A stretch of DNA of 64,000 bases from Clostridioides difficile CD160 (GCF_000449425.2 NZ_AVHW01000028.1:1-64000); one strand, 5' to 3'; numbered from the stretch's first letter, positions 43,953 through 52,865 are shown. Notes: generated by a model from the sequence alone, not told the origin. A program made the numbers and translations.

Positions 43953-46520
43953 ATGATACAAAAGAGGCTATCAAGGAAAGAAAAAGTTTTAATTTGCTTG
44001 AAAAGGCTAACAGAGGAACACTTGAACCTTAATAATGGTATTAGATTTGGATTTGATGCAGAATATATTGCTACTGAAGTAGGTATAAATAGAAGTAATG
44101 CTAGTAAGGAATTAAATCAATTAATAAAAGAAAGTATTATTATAAAGATAAAGGGAAAACCTGTTCAGTACTTATATAAAGAAAGTATTGAGAGTATTTT
44201 AGGAAAGAAACTAAATAAAGGGATATTTGATAATATTAACTCTGTAAACGAATATAGTGAGAATGATTCTGTCAAAGATGAGTATATTGTAGATAGCATA
44301 AAAAAAGAGAACAATATTTTTAATTTAATAGGGTATGACGGAAGTTTAAAGTCTCAGATAGAGCAAGCTAAAGCAGCAGTAATATATCCACCTAAGGGAT
44401 TGAGTACATTAATAATAGGACCTACAGGAGTTGGTAAATCTATATTTGCAGAATATATGTATAAGTATAGTTTAACTATAAAAGAAGATAATGATAATGC
44501 ACCATTTATTATATTTAACTGTGCTGATTATTCTGATAATCAGCAATTATTATTAGCGCAACTTTTTGGATATGTAAAAGGGGCATTTACTGGAGCTGAT
44601 AAAGATAAGTATGGTATTGTACATGAAGCTAATAATGGAATATTGTTTTTAGATGAAGTTCATAGGTTATCTGCAGAGGGACAAGAAATGTTATTTCTGC
44701 TTATGGATAAAGGTATATATAGAAGGTTAGGAGAAGCTAATAAGGTACATGAGTGTAGGGTTATGATAATTGCGGCTACTACAGAAGATCCACAGACAGC
44801 AATGTTGGAAACGTTTTTAAGAAGAATACCTGTAACTATAAAGATTCCGTCTTTAGAGGAAAGAGGCTTTCAAGAGAGAATGAAGCTTATATGTTATTTT
44901 TTTAAAGAAGAAAGTATTAGGATTGGTGTTAAGTTAAAGGTTTCAAAAGAAGTTATTAAGGCATTTATTTTATATAAGTGTAAGGGAAATATAGGACAAT
45001 TAAAAAGCGACATACAATTAATCTGTGCAAGAGCTTTTTTAGACTATATGACCTATAAAATGGAATGTGTATATGTAAGACTCTCTCTTTTACCAAACAA
45101 TATTAGAGAGTCATTGTATGGAAATAACAGAAAAGAGGAGTTTGTACAGAACTTTAGTTTTATTGGGAAAGATGATATTATTTTTTTACCAGAAGAAAAG
45201 AATTTTGAAAGTGAAAATTTATTAATAGAAAATAAAAAATATGATTTAGATTTCTATGGAATGATAAAAGAAACTTGGGATAAACTTCAACAAGAAGGTA
45301 TTAAAGAGTCACAAATTAGAAGCTTTATAGATGAAGATATACAGAAGTATTCCTATAATTTAATGAATACTTTTATATATAATAGTAGTAATCAAACAGC
45401 TTATAACAATATTGTTAATGATTCAATTGCAACTACTGTGAAGTATATTTTACAAAAGCATGATAAATGGAGTAGAAAAGAAGGATTAGATAAATTAATA
45501 AAAGCTATAGCCTTACATATTCAGAATTTAATTGAAAGAATAAAGATTGGGAATATAGTAAAGCATCCTAATAAAGATGAAATTATGAAGGAAAGAGCAT
45601 ATGAATATGACATAGCAAAAGAAATCTTATCTAACATGTCATTAATGTATGGAGTTGACTTTCCAGAAGATGAAGCAATTTTTTTAGCAACATTTCTTTA
45701 TTTATCTTATGTGGGATTAAATGAGGAAAGTATAGCAATATTAGTTATAATGCATGGTGAATCTACAGCATCTAGCATGGTGAATGTAGCGAATACTTTA
45801 CTGGATTGTAACCATGCAGTGGCAATCAATATGGGGTTAGAAGATAGAGTTCAGGATATTTTAGTCCAAGCTGTAGAAATAGCCAATGAAATTGATAAAG
45901 GAAAAGGAATTTTAATTCTAACTGACATGGGATCTATTTTAACATTTGCTAAAGTTATTCATGATGCTACTGGAAAAGAAGTAAAAGCAATAGATATGGT
46001 AAGTACACCTATTGTAATAGAAGCAACTAGAAAGGCTCTAACTTCCGAAATGACATTAGAGAAATTATATTTTAATATTATAGAATCTATAAAGAAACAT
46101 TATGGAGATATGGAAATTACATATGCTGAAAAAGATAATGGTGCTAGATATTTTGATAGATTACTAATTGATAATATTAGTAAGACATTGACCTTTTTAA
46201 ATGGGGAGAAAGCTTATTTTATATTAAAAGAAGTAATTAATAGGATTAGTGAACATTATTCTTTAGTAATTCAAGATGAGCTTTTAGTAAAGTTTATATT
46301 TCATTGTTCATGTATGATTGAAAGAATAATAATAAAAGAGTCTTTAGTTTATAAATCATATGAAGAAAGAATTAGTAGAAGTAAAGAATTATATTTAGTT
46401 ATAAAAGAAAATTTTAAGCTTGTAGAAGAGACATTCGATATAATTATTTCGGATATGGAATATGCAAATATATTAGATATATTTGAATCACAATATGATA
46501 CAGATAAATTCAAAAGTTGA
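43953..46520 (+). CDS. LevR-type sigma-54 activator with PRD and PTS EIIA domains
   Basis: This 855-aa regulator activates the PTS operon next to it. It starts with a winged-helix-like region (~1-85), then a AAA+ domain with Walker A GPTGVGKS (156-163), GAFTGA (210-215) and Walker B GILFLDEVHR. A PRD domain (~480-585), an EIIA-mannose-like domain with His601 in VIMHGE, and a second PRD (~750-855) follow. Phosphorylation of these histidines by PTS proteins sets activity, so activation depends on sugar flux. The ATG follows GGGAGG. B. subtilis LevR and Salmonella GfrR are relatives. The terminator at 46535 separates it from the PTS genes. Confidence 0.94.
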   Translation: MIQKRLSRKEKVLICLKRLTEEHLNLNNGIRFGFDAEYIATEVGINRSNASKELNQLIKESIIIKIKGKPVQYLYKESIESILGKKLNKGIFDNINSVNEYSENDSVKDEYIVDSIKKENNIFNLIGYDGSLKSQIEQAKAAVIYPPKGLSTLIIGPTGVGKSIFAEYMYKYSLTIKEDNDNAPFIIFNCADYSDNQQLLLAQLFGYVKGAFTGADKDKYGIVHEANNGILFLDEVHRLSAEGQEMLFLLMDKGIYRRLGEANKVHECRVMIIAATTEDPQTAMLETFLRRIPVTIKIPSLEERGFQERMKLICYFFKEESIRIGVKLKVSKEVIKAFILYKCKGNIGQLKSDIQLICARAFLDYMTYKMECVYVRLSLLPNNIRESLYGNNRKEEFVQNFSFIGKDDIIFLPEEKNFESENLLIENKKYDLDFYGMIKETWDKLQQEGIKESQIRSFIDEDIQKYSYNLMNTFIYNSSNQTAYNNIVNDSIATTVKYILQKHDKWSRKEGLDKLIKAIALHIQNLIERIKIGNIVKHPNKDEIMKERAYEYDIAKEILSNMSLMYGVDFPEDEAIFLATFLYLSYVGLNEESIAILVIMHGESTASSMVNVANTLLDCNHAVAINMGLEDRVQDILVQAVEIANEIDKGKGILILTDMGSILTFAKVIHDATGKEVKAIDMVSTPIVIEATRKALTSEMTLEKLYFNIIESIKKHYGDMEITYAEKDNGARYFDRLLIDNISKTLTFLNGEKAYFILKEVINRISEHYSLVIQDELLVKFIFHCSCMIERIIIKESLVYKSYEERISRSKELYLVIKENFKLVEETFDIIISDMEYANILDIFESQYDTDKFKS

Positions 46521-46691
46521 TACAAAATTTAAAAATAGCCAAAAGGCTATCTTTTTTTTACTTTTTTTTGATACAGATTTGATACAGGTTTGAAAAAGAT
46601 TTTGATACATATTGAAAGAGTAAGTTTTTTTAATAAATTAAGTAAAAAGGGTCGATTAAATCTTGCAAAATAGCCATTTGTTATTGATACA
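46517..46691 (+). promoter_or_regulatory. Five TTGATACA repeats, candidate LevR-type binding sites
   Basis: TTGATACA occurs in the same orientation at 46517, 46568, 46579, 46602 and 46684. Copies at 46568-46609 are spaced 11 and 23 nt apart, about one and two DNA turns, and lie 91-132 nt upstream of the -24 element. The first copy overlaps the regulator's stop codon. Confidence 0.6.
46535..46558 (+). terminator. Terminator of the LevR-type regulator gene
   Basis: ATAGCC (46535-46540), an AAAA loop and GGCTAT (46545-46550) form a short stem flanked by an A-run before and CTTTTTTTT after. Confidence 0.85.
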
Positions 46692-46697
46692 CATACA

Positions 46698-46714
46698 TTG
46701 GCATGGTAATTGCT
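46698..46714 (+). promoter_or_regulatory. Sigma-54 (-24/-12) promoter of the PTS operon
   Basis: TTGGCAT (46698-46704), five bases and TTGCT (46710-46714) match the consensus; GG (46700) and GC (46712) are exactly 12 nt apart. The first PTS gene starts about 37 nt downstream of the -12 element. Confidence 0.9.
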
Positions 46715-46750
46715 TATATAAAAAGTGACAAAAAAAGTGAGGTGAGATTG

Positions 46751-47155
46751 GTGATAGGTATAATAGTTATGACTCATGGGAGTTTTAGTGAAGAAATTAT
46801 AAAAAGCTGTGAACTTATTGCAGGACCAGCAGAAAGAACAGCAGCAATTAAACTAAATAGGAATGATAATATTGAAGACTTAAATAGAAATTTTGTAGAA
46901 AAGTTAAATGAATTAGATGAAGGTGACGGAGTTTTAGTATTAGCTGACCTATTAGGAGGTTCACCAAGTAATGTTGCAAGTTTAAACCTTAAAAAAGGTG
47001 GAAACTTTCATGCACTTACTGGAGTAAACCTTCCAATGCTACTTGAAGCTTTAATTAATAGAGAAGGGAAAAGTCTAGAAGAGTTAGCAGATGCATGTAT
47101 TGAAGCGGGAAAAACTGGTATAAACAATATTAATAAAGTTCTTAGCTCAATGTAA
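46751..47155 (+). CDS. PTS EIIA component, mannose family (first copy)
   Basis: This 134-aa protein receives phosphate from HPr on the His in VMTHGSFSEE (residue 9 or so) and passes it to EIIB. VLADLLGGSPSNVA near 65 is the family signature. The GTG start at 46751 follows GAGGTGA; the frame opens upstream at an ATG without a ribosome site that lies inside the promoter. It begins the operon EIIA-EIIB-EIIA-EIIB-EIIC-EIID. Confidence 0.93.
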   Translation: MIGIIVMTHGSFSEEIIKSCELIAGPAERTAAIKLNRNDNIEDLNRNFVEKLNELDEGDGVLVLADLLGGSPSNVASLNLKKGGNFHALTGVNLPMLLEALINREGKSLEELADACIEAGKTGINNINKVLSSM

Positions 47156-47178
47156 TATAAAAAGGAGTTCGATTAAAA

Positions 47179-47676
47179 ATGTCTTTAGTGGAATATTGCA
47201 GATGTGATGATAGATTAATACATGGTCAAGTGATATATAAATGGGTTAGGCATCTAGGTGTTAAAAAAATAGTAGTAGTAGATGATGAAACAACCAATGA
47301 TGTTATTGCTAAAGGTTTAATAAAAATGGCAGCACCAAAGAATATTGATTTATCAATATTAGCTGTAAGTGAATCAAGGAGGTATTTTTATAATAACCAA
47401 GCCGATGATAACGTTTTTGTATTAATTAAAAACTTAGATACTGCAAATAGAATGATAGAGGAAGGAATTGATATTAAAAAACTTATTATTGGAAGAATAC
47501 CTACAGGGATAGGAAAAAAGAAAATATCTCAAAATGTATACATTAATAAAAAAGAGTTTTTTTTAATAAATGAATTTATTAAAAAAAATATTAATGTATC
47601 AATTCAAATGGTACCTGATGATGATGAAGTAGAATTAAATCAAAGTATTAATCACTATAAAGGAGAGTTTGTTTAG
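47179..47676 (+). CDS. PTS EIIB component, mannose/fructose family (first copy)
   Basis: This 165-aa protein phosphorylates the incoming sugar. The phospho-His is in DDRLIHGQVIYKW (His15). IVVVDDETTNDVIAKGLIKMAAP is the conserved dimer-type core. It differs clearly from the second EIIB in this operon (CDDRLIHG against VDHRLIHG, and GIGKKK against EAGKKM), so this is an old duplication rather than a recent copy. AAAGGAG precedes the ATG. Confidence 0.93.
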   Translation: MSLVEYCRCDDRLIHGQVIYKWVRHLGVKKIVVVDDETTNDVIAKGLIKMAAPKNIDLSILAVSESRRYFYNNQADDNVFVLIKNLDTANRMIEEGIDIKKLIIGRIPTGIGKKKISQNVYINKKEFFLINEFIKKNINVSIQMVPDDDEVELNQSINHYKGEFV

Positions 47677-47678
47677 CA

Positions 47679-48080
47679 ATGAATAAATATAAGGCAATCA
47701 TACTCTGCCATGGAACTTGGGGAGAGGTATTAGTAGAAGAAGCGAATGAAAATTTTGGATTGTCAAATCAATATGAAGTTTTATCACTAAGCTCTGAAAA
47801 AGATGTTTCTGTATTCATGAAAGAGGTTGAAGAAGTAGTAGATAAAGAAGATGTGAAAATTATAATATCAGATTTGTATGGGGGTTCTACATCAAGTGTT
47901 GCAATAGCTGTTGCTATAAGAAGAGGGATAGATGCAATAAATGGACTTAGCTTACAAACAATTTTAATCGTAGATGAAGAATTAAGCAAAGAAGACAAAG
48001 TACATACATTACCAGAAAGAGTCGTCAAAAAAAATAATAACCTTTGTGTAGATTTAATTAAAGAATTTAAAAAAATATAA
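47679..48080 (+). CDS. PTS EIIA component, mannose family (second copy)
   Basis: This 133-aa protein is a second, diverged EIIA with the phospho-His in ILCHGTWGEVL and the signature ISDLYGGSTSSVAIA. It starts 2 bp after the first EIIB stop, so it is coupled to it. The catalytic region is intact, so it is probably active. The extra EIIA may pair with one of the two EIIBs or phosphorylate the regulator. Confidence 0.9.
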   Translation: MNKYKAIILCHGTWGEVLVEEANENFGLSNQYEVLSLSSEKDVSVFMKEVEEVVDKEDVKIIISDLYGGSTSSVAIAVAIRRGIDAINGLSLQTILIVDEELSKEDKVHTLPERVVKKNNNLCVDLIKEFKKI

Positions 48081-48097
48081 ATTATGAGGTGGATATA

Positions 48098-48586
48098 ATG
48101 TCAAAAATAACATTAGTAAGAGTAGATCACAGATTAATTCATGGACAAGTTATAACAAAATGGGTGAAAATCGCTCAAGCTCAAAAAATAATAATAGTTG
48201 ATGACTTTTTAGGTCAAGATGAATTTATGGCTGACATATATAGAATGGCAGCACCATCAGGAGTAGAAGTATCTATTTTAACAGCAGAAGATGCAGGAAA
48301 AGCATTCCAAAACAATACTTTAGGAGATAAAAATATATTTATTCTATTTAAGAACGTTGATATGGCAAGTAAAGCGTATAAGGCTGGACTTAAATATGAA
48401 AAGATTCAATTAGGAGGCATTCCAAATGAAGCAGGAAAGAAGATGGTATTTACAGCTGTTTCATTAGGAAATGAAGATGTAGAACAACTAAATAAACTTA
48501 ATGAAGATGGGATTGAAATAGTTCTACAAGTTATACCAGAGGAATCATCTATGACATATGAAAATGCATTAAAGAAATTTAAATAA
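48098..48586 (+). CDS. PTS EIIB component, mannose/fructose family (second copy)
   Basis: This 162-aa EIIB has the phospho-His in VDHRLIHGQVITKW (near residue 15) and IIVDDFLGQDEFMADIYRMAAP. GAGGTGG just upstream favours the ATG at 48098 over the GTG at 48089. Both EIIBs keep their active histidine, so each may act on a different intermediate or serve alternative states of the operon. Confidence 0.92.
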   Translation: MSKITLVRVDHRLIHGQVITKWVKIAQAQKIIIVDDFLGQDEFMADIYRMAAPSGVEVSILTAEDAGKAFQNNTLGDKNIFILFKNVDMASKAYKAGLKYEKIQLGGIPNEAGKKMVFTAVSLGNEDVEQLNKLNEDGIEIVLQVIPEESSMTYENALKKFK

Positions 48587-48612
48587 AAATTCTAAATAAG
48601 GAGGAATTATAA

Positions 48613-49368
48613 ATGGAATCTGTTTTGATGTTGGCAATTGTAACAGGATTATGGTATTGGTTTGCAGCAGGTCTTGCAGGGTATACCCTTTTCTCAACAC
48701 TAAAGTCCCCTTTATTTATAGGTTTTAGTCTTGGATTACTTTGGGGGGATGTAACAACTGGTATGATTGTTGGTGCAAGTATAGAAATGGTTTATCTAGG
48801 AATGGTTGCAGCAGGAGGAAATATTCCATCTGATAAATGTTTAGCTGCTCTTATTGCAATACCAGTAGCACTTCAAACTGGTGTTAATGCAGAAGTTGCA
48901 GTATCTATTGCAGTACCTTTAGGTGTTATAGGAGTATTAGTTAATAACTTAAGAAGAACTGGTAATGCTGTATTAGTTCATAAGGCAGATAAGTATGCTG
49001 AAGTAGGTAATACAAAAGGTATCTGGAGATGCGCAACACTTTACTCTTTAATATTTGGATTTTTTTTAAGATTTCCAATAGTTTTTGTATGTAACTTTTT
49101 TGGAGCAGATTTAGTTCAATCATTATTAGATGTTATACCACAATGGTTAATGAATGGATTAACAGTAATGGGTGGTATATTACCTGCATTAGGTTTTGCA
49201 ACAACAATATTTACTATAGGTAAAAATAAATTCTTACCAATGTTTATTATAGGATTTTTTATGGTCCAATATTTTAAAATATCAATTACTGCAGCTGCAA
49301 TATTTGGTGTTTGTATAGCTCTTTTAGTTACATTTATGAAAGAAGATAAAAGGGTAGGTGAAGTATAA
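48613..49368 (+). CDS. PTS EIIC permease, mannose family
   Basis: This 251-aa membrane protein forms the sugar channel with EIID. It has about six to seven hydrophobic segments. MIVGASIEMVYLGMVAAGGNIPSD near 55-78 is the EIIC signature. AAGGAGG precedes the ATG. The stop overlaps the EIID start by one base, showing tight coupling. Confidence 0.94.
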   Translation: MESVLMLAIVTGLWYWFAAGLAGYTLFSTLKSPLFIGFSLGLLWGDVTTGMIVGASIEMVYLGMVAAGGNIPSDKCLAALIAIPVALQTGVNAEVAVSIAVPLGVIGVLVNNLRRTGNAVLVHKADKYAEVGNTKGIWRCATLYSLIFGFFLRFPIVFVCNFFGADLVQSLLDVIPQWLMNGLTVMGGILPALGFATTIFTIGKNKFLPMFIIGFFMVQYFKISITAAAIFGVCIALLVTFMKEDKRVGEV

Positions 49369-50216
49369 TGCAAGATATTAAAAATGAACAAGGTACAACT
49401 GAAGTTAATAAGATAAGAGTACTTACGAAAAAAGATGTAACAAAAACATATCTAAGATGGTGGTGGACAGCAGAATTATCTAACTCTTTTGAAAGAATGC
49501 AAGCATTAGCAGTTTGTGCAAGTTTCACTCCAGCTTTAGAGAAGTTGTATAAGAAAAAAGAAGATTTAGTAGATGCGTTAAAGAGACACTTACAATTTTT
49601 TAATACTCAAGCTATATGGGGAGGGTTAATTCACGGTACAGTTTTAGCTATGGAAGAAGAAAAAGCTACTGAAGGAAAAATCCCAGGAGAAGTTATTTCA
49701 GGTGTTAAGAATGGTCTTATGGGACCTTTGGCTGGAATTGGAGATACTTTAGATTTTGGTACATTTCAAACAATATTCCTAGCTTTAGGTGCTTCATTTG
49801 GTGCAGAAGGAAGTGTTATAGGTGCATTTTTCCCAATAATGTTTAGTATATTACTATTTTGCGAAGGCTATTACTTATTCCATTTAGGATATTCTTTAGG
49901 TAGAGATTCAATTAAGAAAATTCTATCAGGTGGTATTGTCAATAAGATAATTGATGGGGCTTCAATTCTAGGAATGTTTATGATGGGAGCATTGTCTGCA
50001 ACTACAGTTAAGCTTTCAACTCCATTATCATTTGATATTGGTGGTAAAGCAATTGTTGTTCAAGATACATTAAACATGATTGCTCCAGGTTTATTACCTC
50101 TTGGTGTTGTATTCTTCGTATATTGGGGAATGAAATACAAGAAGTGGACAATAACTAAGTTGTTAGTAATTTTAGTTGTAGTAGCATTAGTAGGATCATT
50201 CATTGGAATATTCTAA
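49368..50216 (+). CDS. PTS EIID component, mannose family
   Basis: This 282-aa protein completes the permease. The family features are WGGLIHGTVLAMEEEKA near 85, the conserved GVKNGLMGPLAGIGDTLDFGTFQ near 107-127 and two C-terminal helices (GLLPLGVVFFVYW and TKLLVILVVVALVGSFIGIF). The N-terminal ~40 residues are cytoplasmic. Sugar specificity cannot be read from the sequence. Confidence 0.94.
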   Translation: MQDIKNEQGTTEVNKIRVLTKKDVTKTYLRWWWTAELSNSFERMQALAVCASFTPALEKLYKKKEDLVDALKRHLQFFNTQAIWGGLIHGTVLAMEEEKATEGKIPGEVISGVKNGLMGPLAGIGDTLDFGTFQTIFLALGASFGAEGSVIGAFFPIMFSILLFCEGYYLFHLGYSLGRDSIKKILSGGIVNKIIDGASILGMFMMGALSATTVKLSTPLSFDIGGKAIVVQDTLNMIAPGLLPLGVVFFVYWGMKYKKWTITKLLVILVVVALVGSFIGIF

Positions 50217-50262
50217 TTTACAATGATTAAAATATAGAATTTAATTTTAGGAGGAGAAAGAA

Positions 50263-50742
50263 ATGTCAGAAAAAATGTATACAGAAAAGGAATATTTAGA
50301 AGGAATTAGAGGAGCAACAGGAGAAAGAGCAGTATGGTTCTATCTTCTTATGAAAGAAGCTGAAAAGTTAGGAGTTAATCCAGATGATATATGTAAAGAA
50401 GCAATATATGGATTTGGCAAAATGAGAGGTCAAAAATATAACGTAGCAGATACTCCAGGAAAAATGGCAGAAATGTTATATAATAGTAAAGGACAAAAAG
50501 TGTTTGAAATGGAATTAGTAGAAAATACAGATGAAAATGGAGTTCTAAAATTCCATCACTGTCCATTAGATGCTTCTTGGAAAGAATATGGATTAAACAA
50601 AGAAGAAAGAAAAGAAATTTGTAGATTAGCTTGCTATGGTGATTATGGAAGAGTTGATTGTGCACAAGGTGTTAGATTAGAGTTTGCTCAAAAATGTGCT
50701 CATGATGATGAAGTTTGCGAATTAGTATTTACAAAAAAATAG
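50263..50742 (+). CDS. ATC-hydrolase-like protein (PF14196-type)
   Basis: This 159-aa protein resembles L-2-amino-thiazoline-4-carboxylic acid hydrolases, which open a thiazoline ring to release cysteine. The match rests on the short N-terminal helices (GERAVWFYLLMKEAEKLG), the aspartate-rich FHHCPLDASWKEYGL and the Cys/Asp-rich RLACYGDYGRVDCAQGVRLEF region, which looks like a metal or thiol site with at least five cysteines. Only some members have been shown to act on ATC, so the true substrate here is unknown. It follows EIID by 46 bp with AGGAGGAG, in the same operon. Confidence 0.65.
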   Translation: MSEKMYTEKEYLEGIRGATGERAVWFYLLMKEAEKLGVNPDDICKEAIYGFGKMRGQKYNVADTPGKMAEMLYNSKGQKVFEMELVENTDENGVLKFHHCPLDASWKEYGLNKEERKEICRLACYGDYGRVDCAQGVRLEFAQKCAHDDEVCELVFTKK

Positions 50743-50753
50743 TTTTTAATGTA

Positions 50754-50779
50754 AAAGCCTGTCCTTACGGACAGGCTTT
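50754..50779 (+). terminator. Weak terminator or attenuator hairpin
   Basis: AAAGCCTGTCC (50754-50764) pairs perfectly with GGACAGGCTTT (50769-50779) around TTAC. The following bases are AAAAAAA rather than Ts, so termination should be partial. It may lower expression of the peptidase and broken gene that follow. Confidence 0.55.
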
Positions 50780-50804
50780 AAAAAAACAGAAAGTAGGTCG
50801 ATTT

Positions 50805-52112
50805 ATGGATATAAGCAGAAGTGTAGATAATAGCTTAAATAGAACAGTAGAATTCCTAAAAGAATTAATAAAAATTGATACACAACAAGGTGAACCTATT
50901 TCACAATGTCCTTTTGGTATAGGGCTTAAAAAATCTTTAGAGAAAACTTTAGATTACTGTTCTAGTTTGGGTTTTAGCGTTAAAAATATTGATAATTATA
51001 TTGGATATGCAGAAATTGGAAAAGGAGAAGAATTAATAGGAATTCCAATGCATTTAGATGTAGTTCCGCCAGGAGATGGGTGGAGTGTAGATCCATTTTC
51101 GGGAACAGTAATTGACAATATTATTTATGGAAGAGGTGCCATAGATAATAAGGGCGCTGTATCTATGCTTATACATGTATTGAGAAACATAAAGGACACC
51201 TATCCTACAATTAATAAAAGGATAAGATTAATTTTTGGTACAAATGAGGAAACAGGTATGGAGTGTATCAAGCATTATCTAGATAAAGGTGAAGAAATTC
51301 CAAGTATGGGATTTACTCCAGATGCTATGTATCCAGTGGTTAATGGAGAAAAAGGAAGAGTTCATATAAGGATAGAAAAAGATATTAAAATTGATAAAAG
51401 TAAACCTTACATAATAGTGAGGGGAGGAACTAAAGAAAATGTTGTTCCATCTTATTGTACTGTAAAAATTATTAATGGAATTATTTCAGAGTTGACTACT
51501 CAAGGAGTAGCTACGCATGCAAGTAATCCTGAAAAGGGAGAAAATGCTATATCTAAAATGGTAATAAAGATAGTTGAAGATAATATAGATTTTCAGTATA
51601 GAGAAGATATAGAATTAGTTTCAAAATACCTTTGTAGTGACTATTATGGAGATGCATTGGGAATTAATCAATATGATGAGGTATTCAAAAACACTACTTT
51701 AAATTTAGGAATATTAAAAGTAAATGAGGAAAAAATCATATGTGAACTAGATATAAGGTATGGCAAAAATATAGCTTTAAATAATATAATAGATAGATTT
51801 AAAAAGTTTTTTTGTAACGGTTGGGAAATAAAGGTTATCGCTCATAAAGACTTACATTATGTTGATGAAAGTAATTTAGTACTTAAAAAATTATTAGAAG
51901 CCTATGAAGAAATAACAGATGAAAATGGATATACAATTGCTATGGGTGGTGGTACATATGCAAGTTGGTTTAAAGATATGGTGGCGTTTGGACCTAAGTT
52001 CTTAGCACATAAAACTGGCGGTCATGGCGTAGATGAAAGAGTATCGATAGAGCATATACGAAAGAATATGGAGATATATACATTGGCTTTAATAAAACTA
52101 TTAGAATTGTAA
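50805..52112 (+). CDS. M20 metallopeptidase, Sapep/PepV-like dipeptidase
   Basis: This 435-aa cytoplasmic enzyme has the M20 signatures [20 protein letters not shown] (metal ligand His and catalytic Asp), [13 protein letters not shown] (bridging Asp) and [16 protein letters not shown] (catalytic Glu). Family members cleave dipeptides with two zinc or manganese ions. The frame opens 30 codons earlier, but that extension runs through the hairpin at 50754-50779, so the ATG at 50805 is the start; its ribosome site (TAGGTCG) is weak. A dipeptidase in a PTS operon suggests the imported molecule contains an amino-acid or peptide part. Confidence 0.92.
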   Translation: MDISRSVDNSLNRTVEFLKELIKIDTQQGEPISQCPFGIGLKKSLEKTLDYCSSLGFSVKNIDNYIGYAEIGKGEELIGIPMHLDVVPPGDGWSVDPFSGTVIDNIIYGRGAIDNKGAVSMLIHVLRNIKDTYPTINKRIRLIFGTNEETGMECIKHYLDKGEEIPSMGFTPDAMYPVVNGEKGRVHIRIEKDIKIDKSKPYIIVRGGTKENVVPSYCTVKIINGIISELTTQGVATHASNPEKGENAISKMVIKIVEDNIDFQYREDIELVSKYLCSDYYGDALGINQYDEVFKNTTLNLGILKVNEEKIICELDIRYGKNIALNNIIDRFKKFFCNGWEIKVIAHKDLHYVDESNLVLKKLLEAYEEITDENGYTIAMGGGTYASWFKDMVAFGPKFLAHKTGGHGVDERVSIEHIRKNMEIYTLALIKLLEL

Positions 52113-52128
52113 AAGTATAAGAGATATT

Positions 52129-52507
52129 ATGTGCAAATATATAGATATCTTAAAAATAGAGGTTGTTTCTGCAGAAGGATGTACTGTAACAATAGCTATA
52201 GTATATGCAATTTTCCGTGCTTCAGAACAGATAAAAGGAGAGATAAAACAAATTCAACTTTATTTAAGTATGAACATAATGAAGTATGCATTAGGGGTAG
52301 GTATACCTAGAACTGGGGAAATAGGAATAGAAATAGCAGCACTTAGTAAAATTATTAAAAAATCAGAAAAAAGCTAGAGATATTATCTAATTTTACTAAA
52401 GATAAATTAGATAAGGCTAATGAAATAGTTGATAATAAAATTATTAAAATAAGTCAAAAATATACAGATGAAAAGCTATATAGAAGTGACAAATGGTATG
52501 CATAAAA
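52129..52507 (+). pseudogene. Broken N-terminal fragment of CyuA/UPF0597-type desulfidase
   Basis: The first 82 codons read like the start of the UPF0597 family (L-cysteine desulfidase CyuA, also called serine dehydratase alpha): [11 protein letters not shown] matches the conserved GCTEPIA block and [16 protein letters not shown] matches GVGIPGTG. The stop at 52375-52377 is followed in another frame by [22 protein letters not shown], and near 52480 the first frame resumes with IEVTNGMHK. So two frameshifts interrupt it, and only ~125 of the family's ~430 residues remain before a terminator. It was probably the last gene of the PTS operon. Confidence 0.7.
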
Positions 52508-52565
52508 AGGAGTTGAACTCAAAATTTGATTAGAAAAAAAGTGATTTTGAGTTCAATCCCTTTTT
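52504..52565 (+). terminator. Terminator at the end of the PTS operon
   Basis: AAAAAGGAGTTGAACTCAAAAT (52504-52525) pairs with ATTTTGAGTTCAATCCCTTTTT (52544-52565) with few mismatches and ends in five Ts. It lies right after the broken desulfidase fragment. Confidence 0.9.
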
Positions 52566-52865
52566 ATTAGATACAAAAACAAACTATATTAAAATTTATG
52601 TTATATTAGAGTTGCAATTATTATAAACAATATTAATTTTTTTATGTAAACTTTAAAATTATATGAAATTGTACCTTATTATTAATTTTATAATATAATA
52701 AAAGCAAGAAGAACTACAATCTATTTAGCAAATGTAATTTGTTTCCAAAATATTTGTAATTAGGAATAAGTTCATTAAAAGCTGTGACACTTTGAAATCA
52801 CAGCTTTTGACTACAATACTAAATTGAAATTTACCAACTATTCATTATGCTTATTACTTGATACT
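52566..52865. other. Intergenic region with one hairpin
   Basis: This 300-bp stretch has no gene. The only structure is a hairpin at 52777-52808 that serves the minus-strand MBL gene. The rest is AT-rich. Confidence 0.6.
52777..52808 (-). terminator. Terminator of the minus-strand MBL gene
   Basis: AAAAGCTGTGA (52777-52787) pairs perfectly with TCACAGCTTTT (52798-52808). The hairpin lies about 60 nt after the MBL gene's stop on the minus strand and can work in both directions. Confidence 0.8.

Noticed and set aside
46703-46750. Upstream extension of the first EIIA from the ATG at 46703
   Set aside because: It would run through the sigma-54 promoter -12 element and lacks a ribosome site; the GTG at 46751 has one.
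50715-50804. N-terminal extension of the M20 dipeptidase
   Set aside because: It overlaps the end of the previous gene and the hairpin at 50754-50779 and adds no conserved residues.
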